Assembly: GCA_009177205.1 (NCBI GenBank)
Contig: WFMC01000142.1
Location: 9,814 to 14,827 of the forward strand
Source: Bacteroidales bacterium
GTDB taxonomy: Bacteria > Bacteroidota > Bacteroidia > Bacteroidales > Muribaculaceae
Length of the DNA: 5,014 bases
Direction: 5' to 3'
A program made the position numbers and the translations under genes. Shown here piece by piece: positions 1 through 5,014 of the stretch (position 1 is the stretch's first letter; each line of letters begins with the position of its first letter). The notes beneath the pieces were generated by a model. That model was given only the letters and a program-made list of their open reading frames with translations, was not told the origin of the DNA and did no database searches.

Positions 1-187
1 AATCTATAACTCATCTTTAACACCTCATTCACATTATTTTTATTCTTTCTTCGATATTTTATTGATTTTTCCAACCTTTGACGACCGAATTACGCATTTT
101 TCGTGATTTTTTTGTATCTTTGCAAATTAAGACCGAAATTCACTTAGGTAATTGGTTTTTTCGGGATTCTTTAGACTTTTTTATAAA
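1..187. other. Non-coding leader upstream of the GT5-like gene
   Basis: This AT-rich stretch has no credible reading frame. Minus-strand ATGs at 97, 34 and 28 run into stops within a few codons, and one at 14 is open for only a few codons to the window edge. It contains the promoter box at 115-122, a TTTGCAAA palindrome at 119-126 overlapping that box, and two direct copies of GACCGAA (83-89 and 131-137). CCGAAA at 133-138 and TTTCGG at 159-164 could pair as a weak 6-bp stem with a 20-nt loop in the leader RNA. The gene to the left is outside the window. Confidence 0.6.
115..122 (+). promoter_or_regulatory. Bacteroidota-type -7 promoter box
   Basis: TATCTTTG at this position matches the Bacteroidota sigma-ABfr -7 consensus TAnnTTTG in full. 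It lies about 65 bp before the ATG at 188, so transcription would start near 128-132 and leave a leader of roughly 55-60 nt. No convincing TTTG -33 element is seen 19-21 bp upstream; the region there is only T-rich. It probably drives the GT5-like gene and the DUF4270 gene together. The assignment rests on the motif alone. Confidence 0.6.
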
Positions 188-997
188 ATGGCAAAGAATA
201 AAATACTATTCGTTTCTCAAGAAATAACTCCTTATCTCCCCTCCAATGATGCGTCTGTTTTAGGAAGATCCTTACCTCAGCTTCTTCCGGGTAAAGGCTT
301 TGATGTCAGAACATTTATGCCAAAATTCGGTGCTGTCAACGAGCGCCGCAATCAATTGCACGAGGTTATCCGTCTCAGCGGACTCAACATTGCTATCAAC
401 AACAATGATCACCCGCTGATTCTTAAGGTTGCTTCCATGCAGCCGGTTAGAATTCAAGTCTATTTCATTGATAATGATGATTATTTCTTGAAATCTTCCA
501 ATGATATTGACGTGTTCGGTTCGAATCGCCCCGATAATGATGAACGTGCAATTTACTTTGCCCGTGGCACAATGGAGACTGTCAAAAAATTACGTTGGGA
601 ACCGGAAATTATTCAATGTTCAGGCTGGATTACGGCATTGAACCCAATTTATATGAGAAAGAAAAGCGCAGATGAAGGATTATGGCAAAATGCTAAAATA
701 ATTTATTGCGTAGAACCACACCATCCGGAAATGGCTAAGTTAGACCCTGATTTTTTCCAAAAACTTCTTGATGATGATATCCCCTCGGAGTTCGTGGAAA
801 AATTTAAATCGGAAGAGCCGGACATAAACACTCTTCATAAAATGGCGATTGAGTGCTCCTCCGCAGTAGTATTTCTCACCGACACACCTGATACCGAACT
901 GCTTGAATTTGTAAAAGAGAAAAACTTACCTTTCATTCTCAAGGAAGATGCTCTTTCGGGAGCTGATTCGTTCTTGAAATTGTATCAGGAATTATAA
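188..997 (+). CDS. Truncated GT5 glycogen/starch synthase-like protein (N-terminal domain only)
   Basis: The protein has 269 residues from the ATG at 188; a longer TTG start at 152 adds only a phenylalanine-rich tail and is unlikely. The opening (KILFVSQEITPYLP, residues 5-18), followed by LGRSLPQLLPGKGFDVRTFMPKFG (25-48, quoted in part by family pattern), is the GT5 N-terminal Rossmann fold. The segment 119-151, with ERAIYFARG and WEPEIIQCSGWITAL, matches the region around the HDW/HGW motif. True bacterial GlgA proteins are about 480 residues with a second GT-B domain; here that domain is absent. The ADP-glucose-binding KxGGL motif is replaced around residues 18-26 (PSNDASVLG), and the motif histidine is serine 145. 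Bacteroidales genomes often annotate such proteins as glycogen synthase, but on these residues catalysis is doubtful; a binding or regulatory role is my inference. It is probably an operon partner of the DUF4270 gene 37 bp downstream. The product has no signal peptide, so it is cytoplasmic. Confidence 0.85.
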   Translation: MAKNKILFVSQEITPYLPSNDASVLGRSLPQLLPGKGFDVRTFMPKFGAVNERRNQLHEVIRLSGLNIAINNNDHPLILKVASMQPVRIQVYFIDNDDYFLKSSNDIDVFGSNRPDNDERAIYFARGTMETVKKLRWEPEIIQCSGWITALNPIYMRKKSADEGLWQNAKIIYCVEPHHPEMAKLDPDFFQKLLDDDIPSEFVEKFKSEEPDINTLHKMAIECSSAVVFLTDTPDTELLEFVKEKNLPFILKEDALSGADSFLKLYQEL

Positions 998-1034
998 AAT
1001 TTGATATTTATCAATTCTTTCGAATATTGAAATC

Positions 1035-2450
1035 ATGAAGCGTTTTGCAGGAATAATCTCCATATTTTCTTTTTGTATTCTCGCATTTTCAGCATGCCAA
1101 GATGAAGTAAGCTCTATCGGAGAATCTATCTTCAGGGGTGATGTGCAAATCAATGTTGATTCCACTTCAGTTGTGCTTGAAAATGCAAATACCGTTAATG
1201 CCCGCGAAATTGATTCGCGCTCAATAACTAATCTCCTGGGCAATATTCATGTGCCCGAATATGGGGAACTCTCAGCTTCCTACGTCACTCAACTTCTCGC
1301 ATCTTCAGAGTTGTCTATACCGGATTCCATTACTGTGGATAGAGTTGACTCTTTGAAACTCCTTCTCACTGCACCCAGGAAATTGATTATCGGCGACACT
1401 CTTGCACCTCAACAATTGCAGGTGTTTGAATTGACTCAACCGCTACCCAATGATATAAAAAGCAATTTCCCTATCAACGGCAAATATGATCCCTCTTCTC
1501 CTATCGCCACAAGAAATTATACTCTTTCCGGATTGGCTCTCTCTGATTCTGCTTTCCAAAAGTTGACCAATCTCACTATTTCAGCGAAGTTACCACAAAA
1601 CTCCGGCAAAGAACTTTTTAACGCGTATAAGAATAATCCTGATCTTTTCGCTTGGCCCAAAACTTTCAATGAGAAATTCCGCGGGTTTTACATCAAACCC
1701 TCTTTCGGAAAGGGTGCCATTGCAAATATTCTTTCTACTCGTGTTCTACTTTATTATCATTATTTCATCACCCGCAATGTAGTGGAAAATGATGTTTCCG
1801 TGCGCAAAACTGTAAGAATGAAAGATTCAGTCTGTCTCTTGGCAAACGCTCCGGAAGTATTGTCAAGCACTATTTTTGATTATACTCCGTCTCAACAACT
1901 TCTCCAAAATATTTCAGACGGCAAAAAGATTGTTACCGCTCCCCTCGGCTATCATGTCAGTTTCAAATTCCCCGTCAGGAAGATACTCGAAGAATTTTGG
2001 GCTTCAACCGACAATTTGAAAATTATCAACAACCTTACTCTCACTCTCCCGGCTTCTCCCATAAGTAACGATTATGGCATTAATCCTCCACCTGACCTGT
2101 TGATGGTGCTTACAAAAGATATTGAGGATTTTTTTGCCAATGGCAAAGTGCCTGACAATATCACCTCTTTCAGAGGGAAATATTCTTCTGAACGTGGAAG
2201 ATATGAATTCGCTTCAATGCGCGAATTTATTGTAAATTTGAAAGATAATGAGTCTAAACTAACGGATGAAGATGTTACTTTCACCCTCATTCCGGTTGAA
2301 ATAAATTCAGAATCTGTCAACAATTACAACGGTGGTTCTACTGTTTATATCACCTCTTGTACACCTTATTTGCAACGCCCTGCAATGGCTGAAATTCATA
2401 CGGATAAAGCCCTGGTGGTATTCACCTATACAAGTCAGGTGATAAAGTAG
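1035..2450 (+). CDS. DUF4270 family lipoprotein
   Basis: The 471-residue product starts MKRFAGIISIFSFCILAFSAC: a basic start, a hydrophobic core and a lipobox-like end (AFSAC) with the acylated cysteine at residue 21. Phenylalanine at -3 is unusual but tolerated. QDE directly after the cysteine resembles the acidic lipoprotein export signal that sends Bacteroidota lipoproteins to the cell surface. Family hallmarks of DUF4270 are visible: SSIGESIF just after the anchor, LLGNIHVPEYGELSASYVTQ (68-87), DSLKLLLTA (105-113) and GDTLAPQQLQVFELT (120-134). The rest looks beta-rich. The C-terminus, LQRPAMAEIHTDKALVVFTYTS, also fits the family. No enzymatic residues are recognisable and the family's function is unknown. 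The ATG at 1035 has no Shine-Dalgarno sequence, which is normal for the phylum. The gene follows the GT5-like gene by 37 bp, too close for much independent control. The stop codon TAG forms the first bases of a heptamer repeat run. Confidence 0.88.
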   Translation: MKRFAGIISIFSFCILAFSACQDEVSSIGESIFRGDVQINVDSTSVVLENANTVNAREIDSRSITNLLGNIHVPEYGELSASYVTQLLASSELSIPDSITVDRVDSLKLLLTAPRKLIIGDTLAPQQLQVFELTQPLPNDIKSNFPINGKYDPSSPIATRNYTLSGLALSDSAFQKLTNLTISAKLPQNSGKELFNAYKNNPDLFAWPKTFNEKFRGFYIKPSFGKGAIANILSTRVLLYYHYFITRNVVENDVSVRKTVRMKDSVCLLANAPEVLSSTIFDYTPSQQLLQNISDGKKIVTAPLGYHVSFKFPVRKILEEFWASTDNLKIINNLTLTLPASPISNDYGINPPPDLLMVLTKDIEDFFANGKVPDNITSFRGKYSSERGRYEFASMREFIVNLKDNESKLTDEDVTFTLIPVEINSESVNNYNGGSTVYITSCTPYLQRPAMAEIHTDKALVVFTYTSQVIK

Positions 2451-2481
2451 GTATAGTATTAGGTATGAGGTATGAGGTATT
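2449..2481. repeat. AGGTATG-type heptamer repeat
   Basis: AGGTAT occurs four times here. Three units are contiguous heptamers: AGGTATG (2461-2467), AGGTATG (2468-2474) and AGGTATT (2475-2481). A further AGGTATA at 2449-2455 is separated from them by a shortened unit, GTATT. The first copy uses the last two bases of the TAG stop codon of the DUF4270 gene. It is followed after six bases (ATTTTT) by a different heptamer array. It could not encode an RNA hairpin with itself. Confidence 0.85.
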
Positions 2482-2487
2482 ATTTTT

Positions 2488-2557
2488 AATTCTTAACTCC
2501 AAACTCTTAACTCCTAACTCTTAATTCTAAACTCTTAATTCTAAACTCTTAATTCTT
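2488..2557. repeat. AACTCTT-type heptamer array, 10 units
   Basis: Seventy bases divide exactly into ten 7-base units with no insertion: AATTCTT, AACTCCA, AACTCTT, AACTCCT, AACTCTT, AATTCTA, AACTCTT, AATTCTA, AACTCTT, AATTCTT. The consensus is AAYTCYW. Variation is confined to positions 3, 6 and 7, mostly C/T transitions. The array ends nine bases before the folD ATG and is not preceded by a recognisable promoter. It resembles the short tandemly repeated repetitive (STRR) heptamers known from cyanobacteria, and comparable runs are common in Bacteroidota spacers to my recollection. The role is unknown. Confidence 0.93.
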
Positions 2558-2566
2558 AAAAGGATT

Positions 2567-3448
2567 ATGAAAATTATAGATGGAAAATTAATGGCTCAAC
2601 GCCTTAAGGATGAAATCGCTCTTGAGGTTGAGAATATGGTAAAAGCTGGGGAACGCCCTCCTCACTTGGTGGCTGTAATTGTGGGTCACGATGGAGGCTC
2701 AGAAGCCTACGTTGCTAATAAAGAGAAGAATTGTTTGGCGGTAGGCTTTAAGTCTACCAACCTCCGTTTTGAAGATACAATTTCAGAAAAAGAACTTCTG
2801 GAAGTTATAAATAAACTAAACAATGATGATGAGGTTGATGGTATTATAATCCAATTGCCTCTACCTCGTCATATTGACTCACAAAAAGTCACGGAAGCAC
2901 TTGATTATCACAAAGATGTTGATGGATTTCACCCCATTAATGTTGGGAGGTTGGCTATCGGATTGCCTGCCTTTAAACCTGCTACACCATCGGGAGTAAT
3001 CGAACTTCTAAAACGTTATGAGATTCCCACAAAAGGGAAACACGTTGTAGTGTTAGGAAGAAGTAATATCGTCGGAAAGCCCGTGGCTACAATGCTTATG
3101 CAAAAGTCAAATCCCGGTGATGCAACGGTAACGGTATGTCATTCATCTACTCCTAATATAAAAGAGATATGTCTAACTGCCGATATCATCGTATCAGCAC
3201 TCGGCGTTCCGGGCTTCGTAAAAGAGGATATGGTGAAAGAAGGTGCCGTTGTTATTGATGTTGGCACAACAAGAGTTCCTGACCCCTCTCGCAAATCCGG
3301 TTCTCGATTGGCGGGAGATGTGGATTTTGAAAATGTTAGCCCTAAATGCGAATGGATTACCCCTGTGCCGGGTGGAGTCGGACCTATGACCAATTGCATT
3401 TTGATGAAAAATACTTTGGCATCAAGAAAAAGGGAATTTCCCTCCTGA
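2567..3448 (+). CDS. folD: Bifunctional methylenetetrahydrofolate dehydrogenase/methenyltetrahydrofolate cyclohydrolase FolD
   Basis: FolD interconverts 5,10-methylene-, 5,10-methenyl- and 10-formyl-tetrahydrofolate in the cytoplasm, using NAD(P)+, and supplies formyl groups for purines and initiator tRNA. At 293 residues it is full length. The catalytic signature is [10 protein letters not shown] (47-56), with Tyr48 and Lys52 corresponding to the E. coli Tyr50/Lys54 pair. IIIQLPLP (93-100) supplies the conserved Gln96, and [14 protein letters not shown] (116-129) supplies the folate-binding aspartate. The nucleotide-binding domain has [12 protein letters not shown] (161-172), and the C-terminal signature PGGVGPMT is at 268-275. 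PATP at 138-141 replaces the more usual PCTP, which I believe is common in this phylum. The ATG at 2567 is preceded by AAAAGGATT, a possible though closely spaced Shine-Dalgarno sequence. The gene begins nine bases after a heptamer array, and no strong promoter is visible between it and the DUF4270 gene, so its transcription source is unclear. Confidence 0.97.
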   Translation: MKIIDGKLMAQRLKDEIALEVENMVKAGERPPHLVAVIVGHDGGSEAYVANKEKNCLAVGFKSTNLRFEDTISEKELLEVINKLNNDDEVDGIIIQLPLPRHIDSQKVTEALDYHKDVDGFHPINVGRLAIGLPAFKPATPSGVIELLKRYEIPTKGKHVVVLGRSNIVGKPVATMLMQKSNPGDATVTVCHSSTPNIKEICLTADIIVSALGVPGFVKEDMVKEGAVVIDVGTTRVPDPSRKSGSRLAGDVDFENVSPKCEWITPVPGGVGPMTNCILMKNTLASRKREFPS

Positions 3449-3504
3449 TAAGAGCAGATTCATAACCCCAAAAATCCATCACACCTTTTATCACATAATT
3501 ATTC
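3449..3504. other. Short spacer between folD and the CapA-family gene
   Basis: The 56 bases hold no hairpin with a T tract, no TAnnTTTG box and no heptamer repeat. The absence of a terminator or promoter makes read-through from folD into the CapA-family gene plausible, though this is negative evidence only. Confidence 0.5.
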
Positions 3505-4617
3505 ATGATGCACCTTCTGACTATTCTTCTCTTTTCACTACTTAATTATATTGTCGGTGCAGATTCCTCTGCCGGTGAAAAGCCGGGTATCAACTTATTG
3601 TTTGTGGGAGATGCCATGCAACATCAGGGGCAACTTGATCAAGCCTTAATTGAGGGAGATGGCAAGCGTTATGATTATTCAAAATGTTTCCAATATATCG
3701 CGCCGGTTGTAACAGAAGCCGACTATGCCGTATGCAATCTTGAAGTTCCCCTCGGCGGAGGTCCTCAATATCGGGGCTATCCATGTTTTTCCGCTCCTGA
3801 TTCTTATGCTGAGGCATTGCGCGATGCCGGGTTTGACATGTTTCTGACTGCCAATAATCATTGCCTTGATAGTGGCGACAAAGCAGCTCGCAGAACTCTC
3901 AAAGTTTTGGATAACTTGGGAGTCGACCATATAGGGACATATTATGATGCGACAGAGCGTGAAAAATCGGTACCTTTCATCAAGGACGTAAAAGGTTTTA
4001 AGATAGGATTTCTTAACTATACCTATGGCACAAACGGCATTAACGCACGCGATGGTATGGAAGTGGCTTATATCGACCGGGAGAAAATGCGTAAAGAGAT
4101 TAAATCTACACGCGATGCAGGTGCGGAAATCATTTGTGTAACGATTCATTGGGGCGTAGAATATGTGCTCCATGAAAATCAACACCAAAGAGATATAGCC
4201 GAATTTCTCAAAAACGAAGGGGTTGATTTGATAATAGGGTCGCATCCTCATGTAATACAACCGATGAAAGTTGAAAGAAACGAGAAAGAGGATAAGAATG
4301 TTTTAGTCGTCTATTCGTTAGGGAATTTTATTTCCAATATGAAGACTACCGACACGCGCGGAGGAGCATTGGTTAATGTTCGCCTTGAAAGAGATGCAAA
4401 CGGGAAACCTTATTTCAAAAACGCGTGGTATGATATTTTTTATTCAGCTAAGCCGACCGGAAAAGGTAGCAATTATATGGTAATACCTTCAGGCATGTCT
4501 GATAAGATTCCTTCAGGGGAGAAGAATCACTGGTTGATGTTTGAAAAATCCGCACGTCGGGTTTTCGACACCTCCAACATCAACGTACCTTATAACCCAA
4601 ATACGATAAATAATTAA
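3505..4617 (+). CDS. CapA family protein (metallophosphatase fold), exported
   Basis: The product has 370 residues and belongs to the CapA/PgsA family (PF09587 type), which has a calcineurin-like metallophosphatase fold. The metal-site motifs are in order: FVGDAM (33-38, Asp36), NLEVPLGG (78-85, Glu80), ANNHCLD (116-122, Asn118/His119), IHWGVEY (214-220, His215), GSHPHVIQ (245-252, His247/His249) and YSLGNFI (270-276). All expected ligands appear intact. The N-terminus (LLTILLFSLLNYIVGA) is a signal peptide or anchor with likely cleavage near residue 19, but the usual basic residues before the core are missing. ATGs at 3505 and 3508 are both possible starts; an in-frame TAA at 3496 excludes a longer one. 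CapA of Bacillus takes part in poly-gamma-glutamate export, but no capB, capC or capE is nearby, so the substrate here is unknown; a cell-envelope phosphoester or polymer role is inference. The C-terminal region (NYMVIPSG, then an ARRVFDTSNINV tail) is like other Bacteroidales members. Confidence 0.93.
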   Translation: MMHLLTILLFSLLNYIVGADSSAGEKPGINLLFVGDAMQHQGQLDQALIEGDGKRYDYSKCFQYIAPVVTEADYAVCNLEVPLGGGPQYRGYPCFSAPDSYAEALRDAGFDMFLTANNHCLDSGDKAARRTLKVLDNLGVDHIGTYYDATEREKSVPFIKDVKGFKIGFLNYTYGTNGINARDGMEVAYIDREKMRKEIKSTRDAGAEIICVTIHWGVEYVLHENQHQRDIAEFLKNEGVDLIIGSHPHVIQPMKVERNEKEDKNVLVVYSLGNFISNMKTTDTRGGALVNVRLERDANGKPYFKNAWYDIFYSAKPTGKGSNYMVIPSGMSDKIPSGEKNHWLMFEKSARRVFDTSNINVPYNPNTINN

Positions 4618-4719
4618 TTACTATTTCTCATGCGCTTCATTTGCGGTGCAGATGCTAAGCCAAAAGGATAAGCCTAACTTTAAATTTTTAACTTTTAACT
4701 CTTAACTCTTAACTTTTAC
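4618..4719. other. Convergent intergenic region
   Basis: This is the 3' gap between the CapA-family gene and the - strand gene. Besides the heptamer array it holds two direct copies of TAAGCC (4656-4661 and 4669-4674). No hairpin followed by a T tract was found on either strand, so the way in which the two converging transcripts end is not apparent. Confidence 0.55.
4676..4717. repeat. AACTCTT-type heptamer array, 6 units
   Basis: Forty-two bases divide exactly into AACTTTA, AATTTTT, AACTTTT, AACTCTT, AACTCTT and AACTTTT. The two central units are identical to the commonest unit of the array at 2488-2557, and the orientation on the + strand is the same. The array ends two bases before the stop codon of the convergent - strand gene, so it lies in the shared 3' region of two genes and cannot be a promoter for either. 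Confidence 0.9.
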
Positions 4720-5014
4720 CTATTTCCCATAATAACTAAGGGATAGTCCTAATTCAAGTCGGGTCGTATTTATAAGGAATGTGGGTAATTGCGTAAGAAT
4801 AGCATTGACTTGCTCCGGGGTCAAACCGGGTAATTCCAATGACGCAATAACAGATTGCAATGCTTCAGACACTTGTGGATTCTCCAATAAATGAGTCATT
4901 ATTGATGCCAAGAAATTAACACTCGCAGGAGTGTCAAAATAAATATCTGCTCCATTTAATGTTGGTGTGAGTGTCATGGGAATGCCATTTGCAATTTGTG
5001 GCGCTAATGTCTCC
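4720..5014 (-). CDS. Hypothetical protein, C-terminal part only (possibly DUF4925-like)
   Basis: The frame is open from the right edge of the window to a TAG stop at 4720-4722, giving the last 97 residues of a longer protein; the methionine codon at 4977-4975 is probably internal because the frame stays open for twelve more codons upstream (ETLAPQIANGIP). The segment alternates short beta-like stretches (IPMTLTPTL, ADIYFDT) with a predicted helical stretch (SVNFLASIMTHLLENPQVSE), then LPGLTPEQVNAILTQLPTFL and a closing strand, RLELGLSLSYYGK. This layout recalls the tail of DUF4925-type Bacteroidales lipoproteins, a resemblance from memory only and held with low confidence. No catalytic motif is visible and the N-terminus, where a lipobox would be, is outside the window. 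The gene converges on the CapA-family gene. Confidence 0.7.
   Translation of the reverse strand, partial: ETLAPQIANGIPMTLTPTLNGADIYFDTPASVNFLASIMTHLLENPQVSEALQSVIASLELPGLTPEQVNAILTQLPTFLINTTRLELGLSLSYYGK

Noticed and set aside
152..187. Upstream TTG start that would extend the GT5-like protein by 12 residues
   Set aside because: The extension is phenylalanine-rich and unlike the family, whereas the ATG at 188 begins directly at the usual MAKNKILFVSQE-type N-terminus.
992..1243. Open frame of 83 codons on the - strand across the start of the DUF4270 gene
   Set aside because: It is a shadow of the signal-peptide region and overlaps the well-supported + strand gene.
2481..2488. TATTTTTA as a -7 promoter box for folD
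   Set aside because: It lacks the final G of TAnnTTTG, has no -33 element, and such AT-rich matches are expected by chance in this spacer.
2449..2557. Repeats considered as a CRISPR array
   Set aside because: Units are seven bases with no spacers between them, and no cas genes are present.
3432..3442. Perfect palindrome GGGAATTTCCC near the folD stop codon
   Set aside because: It is inside the folD reading frame, the loop is too short for a stable RNA hairpin, and no T tract follows, so it is not a terminator.
3679..4260. Long open frame of 193 codons on the - strand
   Set aside because: It lies wholly antisense to the CapA-family gene, has an odd composition rich in cysteine, phenylalanine and isoleucine, and shows no recognisable domain.
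4656..4674. Direct repeat TAAGCC as a possible attachment site or target duplication
   Set aside because: Six bases, 13 bp apart, with no mobile-element gene between or near them; chance is sufficient.

Overview
The window looks like chromosomal DNA from a Bacteroidota, most likely Bacteroidales. The grounds are a TAnnTTTG-type -7 box ahead of the first gene, start codons mostly without Shine-Dalgarno sequences, a DUF4270 lipoprotein (a family essentially confined to this phylum), a truncated GT5 'glycogen synthase-like' gene next to it, and moderately AT-rich coding DNA with very AT-rich spacers. The family within the order cannot be fixed; a Muribaculaceae-like genome is a guess.

Layout: 1-187 is a non-coding leader with a promoter-like box at 115-122. 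Four complete genes follow on the + strand: a GT5 N-terminal-domain protein (188-997), a DUF4270 lipoprotein (1035-2450), folD (2567-3448) and a CapA-family metallophosphatase-fold protein with a signal peptide (3505-4617). A convergent gene on the - strand enters from the right edge; only its last 97 codons (4720-5014) are present. No RNA genes, insertion sequences, CRISPR arrays or strong hairpin terminators were seen.

The first two genes sit 37 bp apart and are probably co-transcribed; this pairing recurs in Bacteroidales as far as I recall. folD is a housekeeping one-carbon enzyme with all expected motifs. CapA lies 56 bp downstream of folD and may be read through from it, with no obvious functional link. 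No capB, capC or capE neighbours are present, so poly-gamma-glutamate synthesis is not implied.

The most unusual structure is between genes. The 116-bp gap before folD is almost entirely heptamer repeats: an AGGTATG-type run that begins on the stop codon of the DUF4270 gene, then exactly ten units of an AACTCTT-type heptamer. The same heptamer, same orientation, recurs as six units at 4676-4717, ending two bases before the stop codon of the convergent gene. This is a dispersed seven-base short tandem repeat family. The other point of interest is the GT5-like protein, which lacks both the KxGGL motif and the histidine of the HDW/HGW motif expected of glycogen synthases. I do not see an evident new multi-gene system here.
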